A DNA stretch of 6,345 bases, from NCBI GenBank assembly GCA_028274825.1, contig JAQCMZ010000384.1:1-6345 (forward strand), given 5' to 3'. This document shows positions 1 to 5,667 of the stretch, piece by piece. The notes beneath the pieces were generated by a model, which did not search any database, was not told the origin of the DNA, and saw nothing but the letters and a program-made list of their open reading frames with translations. Every line of letters starts with the position of its first letter. Within the stretch, counting starts at the first letter, position 1. The stretch comes from Haloferacaceae archaeon. GTDB taxonomy: Archaea; Halobacteriota; Halobacteria; Halobacteriales; Haloferacaceae. Made by a program: the position numbers and the translations under genes.

Positions 1-72
1 ATCAAGCCCGTCTCGGACTTCTTCTGGGATCGTAACGACACCTCGGTGTCGCATTTTCGGGTAACACTTCAT
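1..72 (-). CDS. AbrB/MazE/SpoVT-type DNA-binding protein, N-terminal fragment
   Basis: The frame reads inward from an ATG at 72 and stays open to the window edge, so only 24 residues are visible. They contain RGVVTIPEEVRDGLD, which closely fits the conserved core of the AbrB/MazE swapped-hairpin fold (consensus roughly RGQVTIPKEVRDALG). Members of this family are dimeric DNA-binding regulators or antitoxins, often paired with a PIN or MazF toxin encoded next to them. Any partner here would lie left of the window. Two starts are possible. ATG at 72 gives 12 residues before VTIP, enough for the first beta-strand. ATG at 54 lies about 26 nt from a TATA-like box and would suit a leaderless transcript. 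I prefer 72 on fold grounds. A stop lies in frame at 90-88, so the gene cannot start further upstream. The family call rests on one motif; antitoxin versus general regulator is not decidable from this fragment. Confidence 0.6.
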   Translation of the reverse strand, partial: MKCYPKMRHRGVVTIPEEVRDGLD

Positions 73-77
73 CTGAC

Positions 78-82
78 TTATA
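78..82 (-). promoter_or_regulatory. TATA-like box of the AbrB-type gene
   Basis: On the minus strand the sequence AGTATAAGT holds a TATAA core at 82-78. It lies about 26 nt upstream of the ATG at 54, the spacing expected for a leaderless archaeal transcript. If ATG 72 is the true start, a second AT-rich core (ACTATACT, around 113-106) would be the better-placed box. Position and composition are seen; promoter function is inferred. Confidence 0.4.
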
Positions 83-96
83 CTGATTCAATCAGT
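82..96. promoter_or_regulatory. Operator-like dyad 1 upstream of AbrB-type gene
   Basis: ACTGATT-C-AATCAGT is a perfect inverted repeat with 7-bp arms and a 1-bp centre at 89. It abuts the TATA-like box on its upstream side, where TFB would contact DNA. A protein bound here could block initiation. AbrB/MazE-type antitoxins commonly bind palindromes in their own promoters, so autoregulation is a natural reading, but it is inferred. Confidence 0.5.
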
Positions 97-101
97 CTCC
101 A

Positions 102-116
102 ACAGTATAGTACTGT
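102..116. promoter_or_regulatory. Operator-like dyad 2 upstream of AbrB-type gene
   Basis: ACAGTA-TAG-TACTGT is a perfect inverted repeat with 6-bp arms, centred at 109. Its centre is 20 bp from that of the 82-96 dyad, close to two helical turns, which would place both sites on the same DNA face. Both dyads begin with AC, end with GT and contain CAGT-like arms, so they may be two sites for one dimeric regulator. Confidence 0.5.
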
Positions 117-125
117 CGGCTTCAA

Positions 126-146
126 CCCCGGGGTCAAGCCCCGGGG
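126..146. repeat. Strong GC hairpin (CCCCGGGG arms, 5-nt loop)
   Basis: Two copies of the self-complementary octamer CCCCGGGG flank TCAAG, giving an 8-bp stem with a 5-nt loop. The unit is also a near-direct repeat, TCAA plus CCCCGGGG followed by TCAAG plus CCCCGGGG (122-146). Hairpins of this style occur as subterminal palindromes of IS200/IS605-family elements in haloarchaea, and they could also act as a boundary or terminator behind the AbrB promoter. No transposase gene is adjacent, so element origin is only a possibility. Confidence 0.5.
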
Positions 147-420
147 CAGTCGCCTTGACCGCTTGTACACGGGCTGCTGTCGCAGGGCCGGCCAGAATCG
201 CACCATTCCTGCCCAATTTCTGCTCGGTGACTCAGTAAGTCTCTGTTGACTGTCCGGGTGGGCGATCACAGATTACTTTCGACGGTGTGGCGCGACCCCA
301 GGTCGCCGGATTCAGCCTGCAACTTGAGTCGCGGAGCGGCTCCCAAAATCTGTATAGCTGTAACGAATCGAGTAAGATACGAGACCATGCGCACACAAAA
401 CTCAATTCGCCGTCGATTCC
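147..420. other. Non-coding interval before the CNNM gene
   Basis: I see no convincing gene here. Short open frames exist but lack haloarchaeal acidic composition or recognisable motifs. A small hairpin GCGACC-cca-GGTCGC sits at 292-306. A TATA-like TGTATAGC (351-358) and an AAGATACG (374-381) could serve the downstream gene with a leader of roughly 25-50 nt. The CNNM frame stays open back to a GTG at 287, but the extra 48 residues do not resemble the family N-terminus and contain no membrane segment, so I treat them as untranslated. Confidence 0.45.
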
Positions 421-426
421 AGGTCA
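421..426 (+). promoter_or_regulatory. Weak Shine-Dalgarno supporting the GTG start at 431
   Basis: AGGTCA at 421-426 partly matches the archaeal AGGAGGTGA site and ends 4 nt before GTG 431 (7 nt before GTG 434). Together with the membrane segment that begins right after, it favours a start here rather than the far-upstream GTG at 287. Confidence 0.35.
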
Positions 427-430
427 TCCC

Positions 431-1762
431 GTGGTGAACGTTGTCTTTTCTCTCGGGCAGCTCGCAATTGCACTCGCATTAGTGGTGTTGAACGGCTTTT
501 TCGTTGCCGCAGAGTTCGCCTTCGTACGGATTCGGGGCACGTCGGTCGAGCAACTCGCTGATGAGGGGCTCCCCGGCGCAGGGGCACTTCAGGACGTGAT
601 AGGGCAACTCGACGACTATCTCGCAACGACACAACTGGGGATCACTATCGCCTCGCTCGGACTGGGGTGGGTCGGCGAACCCGCCGTGGCGTCGCTCATC
701 GAGCCGGTGTTGACACCGCTTCTCCCGGAGAATCTTCTCCATCTGGTCGCCTTCGCGGTTGGATTCAGTCTCATCACGTTTCTCCACGTGGTCTTCGGTG
801 AACTCGCGCCGAAAACGCTGGCTATCGCCCAGACCGAGCGACTCTCGCTGTTTCTCGCCCCACCGATGAAGGCCTTCTATTTTCTTCTCTACCCGGGGAT
901 TGTCGTGTTTAACGGTGCTGCAAACGCGTTCACGCGAACACTCGGTGTGCCGCCAGCGTCCGAAACTGAGGAGACGCTCGGCGAGCGCGAAGTCCTTCGA
1001 GTCCTTACACAATCCAGCGAGAATGGAGATATCGACGTCGCGGAAGTGACCATGATCGAGCGAGTGTTCGATCTCGACGACACTGCAGTGCGGGAGGTGA
1101 TGATTCCACGACCGGACGTGGTGAGCGTGCCAGCGGATGCCTCAGTCTCGACGTTACAGTCGATCGTCCTCAAGGCTGGTCACACGCGTTATCCGGTTCT
1201 CGATGCCGACAACAGCGACCAGGCAGTCGGATTTGTCGACGTGAAAGACGTGTTACGGTCGGTAGTGGAGAGCAGCGACGCTGAGGAGGTCGGCGATATC
1301 GCTCGCGAGATCGTCATCGCTCCCGAGACGATGGCACTGAGTGACCTTCTGAGACAGTTCCGAGAAGACCAACAGCAAATGGCCGCGGTTATCGACGAGT
1401 ACGGAGCACTTGAGGGGATTGCGACAGTCGAAGACGTCGTCGAGGCGCTCGTCGGAGACCTTCGCGACGAGTTCGACTCCGCAGAGGGTGAACCGTCGAT
1501 TCGCCGCCGGGACGGTGACGGGTACGATATCGACGGGAGTGTTCCGCTGTCGAGAGTCGACGAGAGACTCGCGGGTGAGTTCACGAGCGAAGAGGTCGAA
1601 ACAATCGGTGGGATGGTGCTCGAACAACTCGACCGCGCACCGCAACGTGGCGATAGCGTGGATGTCGCCGGCCACGCCGTCGAGGTGACGAGCGTCGACG
1701 GCACCCGAATTTCCACGGTCCGGGTCCGCGGTCGCGACGGTGACGACTCGGCGACGGAGTGA
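431..1762 (+). CDS. CNNM/CorC-type transmembrane CBS-domain protein (hemolysin family, UPF0053)
   Basis: This is a 443-residue membrane protein. Residues 1-175 form a DUF21/CNNM domain: a first helix with NGFFVAAEFAFVR (21-33), then SLGLGWVGEP (75-84), a hydrophobic stretch at 102-122, the signature HVVFGELAPKTLA (119-131), and a hydrophobic segment near 146-171. Two CBS repeats follow, starting at VMIPRPDVV (223-231) and near 294, including GHTRYPVLD (250-258) and AAVIDEYGALEGIAT (318-332). The C-terminus, from about 360, matches the CorC_HlyC accessory domain. CNNM and CorC relatives mediate or regulate Mg2+ (or Na+) transport, with CBS domains that sense ATP-Mg; the hemolysin name is historical. 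Substrate here is inferred from the family. Length is normal and nothing is broken. GTG 431 gives MVNVVF and GTG 434 gives MNVVF; the two cannot be separated by sequence alone. The next gene starts 500 nt downstream, so an operon is unlikely. Confidence 0.93.
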   Translation: MVNVVFSLGQLAIALALVVLNGFFVAAEFAFVRIRGTSVEQLADEGLPGAGALQDVIGQLDDYLATTQLGITIASLGLGWVGEPAVASLIEPVLTPLLPENLLHLVAFAVGFSLITFLHVVFGELAPKTLAIAQTERLSLFLAPPMKAFYFLLYPGIVVFNGAANAFTRTLGVPPASETEETLGEREVLRVLTQSSENGDIDVAEVTMIERVFDLDDTAVREVMIPRPDVVSVPADASVSTLQSIVLKAGHTRYPVLDADNSDQAVGFVDVKDVLRSVVESSDAEEVGDIAREIVIAPETMALSDLLRQFREDQQQMAAVIDEYGALEGIATVEDVVEALVGDLRDEFDSAEGEPSIRRRDGDGYDIDGSVPLSRVDERLAGEFTSEEVETIGGMVLEQLDRAPQRGDSVDVAGHAVEVTSVDGTRISTVRVRGRDGDDSATE

Positions 1763-2261
1763 GTCAACTCACGAGTCATTCCGTGGCCGTGCGAGTGGCC
1801 GTGGCAGGCGGCCTGTTCCGTGCGGTGAGTGGTCCCGTCTATGGCGGCTGCGGCCCCTCCATCGGGAGACGACTGACAGTCGCCTCTCGAAGCCGCCACA
1901 CGGAGCCTGACTGTCCTGACTAACTTCGGCCCCTGAGGAACTGCATTGTGCACGTGGCTCCCGCGGCTCGAACCGGAGGCGTCCGTACTGGCCTGGCTGT
2001 GAACCTCGCAAAGGCAACCGGTCGGTGACTCGCCGACCCCCCCAGCAAGGAACCACTGGACGCGGACGGTACAAAGCCGGTCGCCGAACCCGACCGAGGT
2101 GGCCTGACGACAGGCTCGTTGGGTGATCACTACGTATCCAACCGAGAGACACTCCAGGTTTCTCCGACAGTCTCTGGAGAGTCGGTCAGGTCCGGACCCG
2201 TCATACTGATACCGGCTGAGGTGTCCAATCGTTTTTCACCCGACCGGCCCTCGAAGAGAGT
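1763..2261. other. GC-rich intergenic region with many hairpins; candidate structured RNA
   Basis: No plausible protein is encoded here on either strand: minus-strand open frames run antisense into the CNNM gene or are Arg/Ser-rich and unlike halophile proteins. The region contains clustered potential RNA stems: GTGAGT-ca-ACTCAC over the CNNM stop (1759-1772), a large bulged hairpin (1842-1898), GGTCGG/CCGACC (2020-2038), CCAG/CTGG (2042-2059), CGGTCG/CGACCG (2078-2096), GCCTG-acga-CAGGC (2102-2115) and CTCCAG/CTGGAG (2152-2179). A 9-bp direct repeat GTGGCCGTG occurs at 1783 and 1795. I checked for RNase P RNA (GAGGAAAGTCC, ACAGAA) and SRP RNA (TGTAACCC, GGAAGG) signatures on both strands and found none. 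It could be an unrecognised ncRNA, a long 5' leader of the HD gene, or GC-rich spacer with chance pairing. Confidence 0.35.
1842..1898. other. Extended bulged stem-loop, about 20 bp
   Basis: Outer arms TGGCGGCT (1842-1849) and AGCCGCCA (1891-1898) pair over 8 bp. Directly stacked inside are TCGGGAG (1862-1868) with CTCTCGA (1884-1890), 7 bp with one G-T, then an A-C mismatch, then CGACT (1870-1874) with AGTCG (1878-1882) closed by a 3-nt loop. A 12-nt bulge (1850-1861) lies on the 5' side. This is the strongest fold in the gap. It carries no T-tract after it, so it is not a typical archaeal terminator. Confidence 0.5.
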
Positions 2262-3068
2262 ATGGCTGGCACCAACCCCGAGAGCCGGCACCCGTACGAC
2301 CCCACCGCCGAACACTCGTTTCCTGACGACCGGGCCAACGCAGTGTACGAGTTCGTCACTTCAGATCCGGAAATCCAGGCGTATCTTCGCGCACAAAACG
2401 TCAACGCCGTCTCGCGGAAAGGGTACAATGACCACGGAAAACAGCACATTCAGATCGTGAGGAATCACGCCCTCCGGTTGTACGAGTTGCTGAAGCAGAG
2501 TCAGGCCCGATTCAACGGTGCTGGTGACCAGGGGCTCGAAGAGGCTGATGAGTCGGTCATCCTCATTCTGGCGGCTACACTCCACGACGTGGGTCACGTA
2601 GTGCACCGCGACGACCACACGTACTACTCGATCCCGCTGGCGGCTGACATCTTGGATCGGGTTCTAACAGACTTTTATGACACAGAGGCCGCAGTCAGGG
2701 TGAAAGCAGAGGTGTTACACGCCATTCTCTGTCATCATACCGCTGAGGAGCCGCTCACCACCGAAGCAGGTATCATCCGCGTTGCAGACGCGCTGGACAT
2801 GGAACGAGGCCGGTCACGAATCCCGTACGAGGAAGGCGGCCGTGATATCAACACGATCTCCTCGCAGGCAATCGAACAAGTTGGGCTGCACAGGGGTGAC
2901 GAATCTTCGGTGAGCGTGGAGATTCAAATGAACAGCGCCGCTGGCGTCTATCAAGTCGACGAGTTACTGAAGGCGAAACTCGACGGCTCCGGGCTCGAAC
3001 CGTACGTCAGTATCGTCGCCGTCAACACGAACACGTCTGAGGGGCTCGTCGAACGGATCGAACTTTGA
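2262..3068 (+). CDS. HD-domain metal-dependent phosphohydrolase
   Basis: This 268-residue soluble, acidic protein has HD-superfamily metal ligands in order: H58 and H62 in NDHGKQHIQIVRNHA, the H108-D109 pair in AATLHDVGHVVH, further histidines at 112, 115, 153, 158 and 159 (LCHHT), and D176 in the helix RVADALDMERGR. HD proteins hydrolyse phosphomonoester or phosphodiester bonds, often of nucleotides or cyclic nucleotides; the substrate of this one cannot be read from sequence. Residues from about 187 to the end form a smaller, likely beta-rich tail (SVSVEIQMN, YVSIVAVNT) that I do not recognise. ATG 2262 is preceded by a weak AGAG and a poly-T stretch (2231-2236) but no clear TATA box at the expected distance. 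The upstream gap separates it from the CNNM gene, so it is probably transcribed alone or from a long structured leader. Confidence 0.88.
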   Translation: MAGTNPESRHPYDPTAEHSFPDDRANAVYEFVTSDPEIQAYLRAQNVNAVSRKGYNDHGKQHIQIVRNHALRLYELLKQSQARFNGAGDQGLEEADESVILILAATLHDVGHVVHRDDHTYYSIPLAADILDRVLTDFYDTEAAVRVKAEVLHAILCHHTAEEPLTTEAGIIRVADALDMERGRSRIPYEEGGRDINTISSQAIEQVGLHRGDESSVSVEIQMNSAAGVYQVDELLKAKLDGSGLEPYVSIVAVNTNTSEGLVERIEL

Positions 3069-3692
3069 CGGCCGCTATGGCCTGAGCCTGGGGCCAGGGC
3101 CAGTCGTCGGTCGTGTACCGTCAGGGAGATTACTCATGTGGTCGAGTCCAGGTGAACCCAGCCGAGCATAACCGAACTCAGTTGAGCCCACACTCACGGG
3201 CGACCGTGGTATGAACTCGCCACTCACGCCCCGCTCGAACTGAAATCGTTTCCTGGACGCCCGAGTGTGGCCCTCAGCAGGACGATCACGACTATTCTCG
3301 AATAGATGAATCCTCGTGGGAGTGGATCTGAGGCGGCGCACAAAACGAATCGCTGACCGTGTGTTCCCACTGTCAGGCCAGCCTACGAGCCGAGAGTACA
3401 GAGTGCCCCCGTACTCCTCCAGGAGCGCACTGTGTTTTGACTCCCGTCGTCTCGAGAGAGTACACCTCTCGGGGGTGGCTTCTGGTGTCGCAGGACTCCC
3501 GGCCAGATCGTGATTCAGAGTGATTAGTGTGAGTTGTCACCGCTGTGAGGATTCGTTCGGTCATGAGAGCCACTTGACTGGTGTCTCCCGACACCGCGTA
3601 TGAGTCGATTCGTAGCATTCAGAATCAGACAGAGTCGTATTCAGTGGCAAACCACCGTCGGCTCTGGCAATGAGCGGTGATTCAATCTGTAT
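3069..3692. other. Convergent intergenic region without a convincing gene
   Basis: This gap lies between the converging HD and PQQ-dehydrogenase genes. Just after the HD stop are short GC hairpins (GGCC-gctat-GGCC at 3070-3082; CCTG-gggc-CAGG at 3087-3098) without a T-tract, so termination there is possible but unproven. Dyads lie at 3292-3305 and 3453-3471 (CGAGAG-agtacac-CTCTCG). A frame near 3359-3508 reads VCSHCQASLRAESTECP at its start, which hints at a zinc ribbon, but the second Cys pair is missing and the rest is not protein-like. Several TGATTC/ATTCAG words recur between 3510 and 3695 with no regular spacing. I see no complete gene or RNA. Confidence 0.5.
3292..3305. repeat. Small perfect dyad CTATTC-TC-GAATAG
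   Basis: A perfect inverted repeat with 6-bp arms lies in an AT-rich patch immediately before an ATG at 3306. That ATG opens only a 16-codon frame (MNPRGSGSEAAHKTNR). The dyad could be an operator left behind by a decayed small gene, or chance. Confidence 0.25.
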
Positions 3693-4916
3693 TCACTCGC
3701 CGGGTGCGATCCGATATATCGGCGCGTCACCGTCGTCGACGGCCGCGTAGAGGTGCCCCGAAACTGGTGACATCGTCACGTCACGGATGCGCTGGCCTCG
3801 GTCTGCCAGCAATGGCTCGGCTTCTGCAATCTCGCGACCGTTGATCGTGAAGTGTGCGAGATACTGTTTCGCCAAGCCGGCGACGAACAGATCCCCCTGC
3901 CAGTCCGGGAATGCATCGCCCTCGTAGAACGTGGTGCCGCTGGGCGGGAAGCCCCCGGTCCCACACTCCCACCCGTACACCGGCCCAATCACGTCTTCGC
4001 GGTCAGCGTGTGACACGCCGACTGGCTCGTCCGAGCCGTATCCACAGGAGTTGTCGGCGACGGGCCAGCCGTAGTTTCCCCCACTTTCGAGAATATTTAT
4101 CTCATCGCCGTCACGTTCGCCGAATTCGGACTCCCACACAGCCCCCGTGTCTGGGTGGATACTGAGCCCCTGCGGGTTCCGGTTGCCGTAGGTGAATATT
4201 GCACTCGAGGCGTCCGGATCGTCTACGAACGGGTTCGAGTCGGGAATCGACCCGTCGTCGTGTAACCGGAGCACCACACCGAGGTCGCTGTCCAGCGACT
4301 GTGCGACGTGGTCTGGGCCGAAGTTCTTGAACTGCCGGTCGCCGACGCTGACGTAGAGAAACCCATCAGCGTCGATCACGGCTCGCGATCCGAAGTGGCC
4401 GCCTGACTCGACGTACGGGCGAGCGGTGTAGAGAGCCTCGAAGTCGACGAGTCGACCGCCGTCACGATCCAGTCGTCCACGACCGACGCGTGTGGTAGAG
4501 CCGCCATCGCCTGCGACGGAGTAGGTCAGGTAGACGAGCCCGTTCGAGTCGAAATCGGGATGTACTGTCACGTCTAGCAGGCCGCCTTGCCCTTGAGCGT
4601 GAACATCGGGAACGTTCGCCAACTCGGTTCCGTCGCCGGTGGCTGGATTCCCGAGTGTGAGTCGCCCGGCCTGTTCAGTTATCAGGAGACCGGACTCGTC
4701 CGGGAGGAAGGCAAGCCCCCAGGGATTCGAAACGCCGGTCATGGCCTGGCTGACGGTCGGAGTCGAGTCTGAATCTGCCGACGACCTGGCTGATTCCGTG
4801 GCCGAGGGAGTCGATTCGGAGTCCGAGTTAGCTTCAGAGCCAGAGCCCCCGAGACACCCACCGAGCGATCCGAGTGTGCCAGCACCGGTTAGTGTGAGAT
4901 AGCGTCGCCGATTCAT
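3693..4916 (-). CDS. PQQ-dependent sugar (aldose/sorbosone-type) dehydrogenase, Tat lipoprotein
   Basis: This is a 407-residue secreted beta-propeller. The N-terminus has twin arginines (MNRRRYL), a hydrophobic run and a lipobox LGGC with Cys at 21, followed by a Ser/Asp/Glu linker (25-57). This predicts Tat export and lipid anchoring outside the membrane. From residue 60 it matches the glucose/sorbosone dehydrogenase family: NPWGLAFLPD (64-73), GQGGLLDVTVHPDF (109-122), GGHFGSR (172-178) with H174 aligning with the catalytic-base histidine of soluble glucose dehydrogenase, YGNRNPQGL (243-251) with R246 and N247 at PQQ contacts, GDEIN (270-274) in the calcium-site segment, NYGWP, K350, and RIRD (376-379) with R376 and R378 at PQQ contacts. 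Alignment to the known enzyme is from memory of its motifs. It probably oxidises sugars or other aldoses outside the cell; the substrate is unknown. C291 and C318 could form a disulphide. Nothing appears truncated. Confidence 0.92.
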   Translation of the reverse strand: MNRRRYLTLTGAGTLGSLGGCLGGSGSEANSDSESTPSATESARSSADSDSTPTVSQAMTGVSNPWGLAFLPDESGLLITEQAGRLTLGNPATGDGTELANVPDVHAQGQGGLLDVTVHPDFDSNGLVYLTYSVAGDGGSTTRVGRGRLDRDGGRLVDFEALYTARPYVESGGHFGSRAVIDADGFLYVSVGDRQFKNFGPDHVAQSLDSDLGVVLRLHDDGSIPDSNPFVDDPDASSAIFTYGNRNPQGLSIHPDTGAVWESEFGERDGDEINILESGGNYGWPVADNSCGYGSDEPVGVSHADREDVIGPVYGWECGTGGFPPSGTTFYEGDAFPDWQGDLFVAGLAKQYLAHFTINGREIAEAEPLLADRGQRIRDVTMSPVSGHLYAAVDDGDAPIYRIAPGE

Positions 4917-4937
4917 ACTAGCGGTAGAAGGTCTCGG

Positions 4938-4945
4938 TATTAATC
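4938..4945 (-). promoter_or_regulatory. TATA-like box of the PQQ dehydrogenase gene
   Basis: On the minus strand GATTAATA lies 22-29 nt before the ATG at 4916, centred about 25 nt upstream. This spacing predicts transcription starting at or within a few bases of the start codon, a leaderless or nearly leaderless mRNA. No purine-rich ribosome-binding site precedes the ATG, which agrees with that. Confidence 0.5.
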
Positions 4946-5428
4946 ACACTCGTCACACATCCGTCTGGATTTTCGACGGGAATCACGAGACTCCGTCGCG
5001 GGTGTCGGAGCCTCAAATCCCCCGAGTGTCGAGACTGATCGAAGCGTCTGTGCGGTTTCCGTATCCGATGATCCACCAGAACGGCGATCACTCGAGTCTC
5101 CTGGCTTCGCTACAGACGCATGGCTCAGTATATGTCGAGTCACAGCCATCTCGATATCGAGCCGGGAGACCGATCACACAACGTGTCGACCAATCGATTC
5201 GAGAGCGAGAACATGCTGTGTGGACCCCGGCCTCACATCATCCGTTCGGGGTGGGATACTCTCCCAACACAGTCCCGCTTCGGTCACGAGTCACCGTGAG
5301 TGAAGCCTGGCAAGAGACAATCCGGGGTGACGCCACTCTCGGGGTGTCTCTAGGCGTTGGCAGGCTCAGATGCGTGTAATCTGCCTGTGCTGAAGACGTC
5401 ACAGTGTGCGGCGGGCCGTGTCGTACAT
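4946..5428. other. Intergenic region, no convincing gene
   Basis: A 125-codon plus-strand frame (GTG 5002 to 5379) is open, but its product is Arg/Ser-rich, poor in acidic residues for this organism, lacks motifs I recognise, and has no promoter or ribosome-binding site near its GTG. I therefore do not call it. The stretch includes a perfect 12-bp palindrome CTCGATATCGAG (5150-5161) and a small hairpin TCACG-agtcac-CGTGA (5284-5299). If the open frame were real it would be an unknown protein of about 14 kDa. Confidence 0.4.
5150..5161. repeat. Perfect 12-bp palindrome CTCGATATCGAG
   Basis: This uninterrupted palindrome lies in the gap between the divergent PQQ-dehydrogenase and small acidic protein genes. 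It could be a regulator site, but it is more than 230 bp from either start, so a promoter-proximal role is unlikely. Function is unknown. Confidence 0.25.
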
Positions 5429-5429
5429 C

Positions 5430-5463
5430 ACATTATTGTGTATACAGATTATCATAATAGTGT
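5430..5463 (+). promoter_or_regulatory. AT-rich promoter with direct repeats and dyad before the 54-aa gene
   Basis: This is the sharpest AT-rich island in the right half. It contains a 13-bp direct repeat, CATTATTGTGTAT (5431-5443) and CATAATAGTGTAT (5453-5465), 11 of 13 identical with a period of 22 bp. It also contains an interrupted inverted repeat, ACATTATT (5430-5437) and AATAGTGT (5456-5463), 7 of 8 paired, and the perfect palindrome TGTATACA (5439-5446) that holds a TATA-like core. The core is about 22 nt before the ATG at 5464, and the second repeat runs into the start codon. A regulator bound to these repeats would cover the promoter and start site. No Shine-Dalgarno is visible, which fits leaderless translation. 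Confidence 0.55.
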
Positions 5464-5628
5464 ATGAACGTTGAGACGGAACTTGGCGAAGAAGAAGTAA
5501 TTATCAATGTTGACGGCGAAACGGTCGGGACCCTGCCGCGCACATTCTACGAGAGCTGGAGTGACCGTATCTCGAACGACCCTGAGTCGTGTCTTTCTGC
5601 GTGTCTCTCAGACCATCCTGACAAGTGA
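5464..5628 (+). CDS. Small acidic protein of unknown function (54 aa)
   Basis: I do not recognise this protein. It begins MNVETELGEEEVIINVDGE and ends in TGA at 5626-5628. Reasons to believe it is real: 13 Asp/Glu against 3 Arg/Lys, typical of halophilic proteins; an ATG right after the only strong AT-rich promoter nearby; and a plausible two-part fold, a beta-hairpin (VIINVDGETVGTLP, residues 12-25) followed by a likely amphipathic helix (RTFYESWSDRIS, 26-37). The tail has two cysteines in a CLSAC motif (43-47), which could bind metal or be redox-active, though two cysteines alone make only half a typical zinc site. No signal peptide or membrane segment is present. Tandem sites over its promoter suggest tight regulation. 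Neighbouring genes give no functional clue. Other frames overlapping it are Arg/Ser/Thr-rich and less credible. Confidence 0.6.
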   Translation: MNVETELGEEEVIINVDGETVGTLPRTFYESWSDRISNDPESCLSACLSDHPDK

Positions 5629-5652
5629 GTTGCCTCGGGGTCACGTGGTTCA

Positions 5653-5667
5653 AGAATCGTCGATTCT
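5653..5667. repeat. Perfect dyad AGAATCG-T-CGATTCT
   Basis: Seven-bp arms flank a 1-bp centre, 24 nt beyond the stop of the 54-aa gene. The geometry (15 bp, odd centre) matches that of the 82-96 dyad, although the sequence differs. It could be a regulator site; it is not followed by a T-tract that would mark termination. Confidence 0.35.

Noticed and set aside
287..430. N-terminal extension of the CNNM protein from GTG 287
   Set aside because: The 48 extra residues have no family resemblance and would place a polar stretch before the first membrane helix. GTG 431 has a partial ribosome-binding site and starts just before that helix.
1962..1984. tRNA-like T-loop (minus strand GGTTCGAGCC)
   Set aside because: The flanking bases do not form a 5-bp T stem, and no acceptor, D or anticodon arm can be drawn around it.
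1189..2130. Long minus-strand open frame (313 codons) with a His-rich HGHSHGHG stretch
   Set aside because: Most of it is antisense to the strongly supported CNNM gene. The product is Ser/Thr/Arg-rich, and the His-rich stretch is simply the GTGGCCGTG direct repeat read backwards.
1763..2261. RNase P RNA or SRP (7S) RNA
   Set aside because: The GC content and stems invited it, but the conserved GAGGAAAGTCC, ACAGAA, TGTAACCC and GGAAGG-type signatures are absent on both strands.
5002..5379. 125-codon plus-strand frame
   Set aside because: Basic, Arg/Ser-rich product without motifs, a GTG start with no ribosome-binding site or TATA box, and composition unlike the confirmed genes. It may be a chance open frame in GC-rich DNA.
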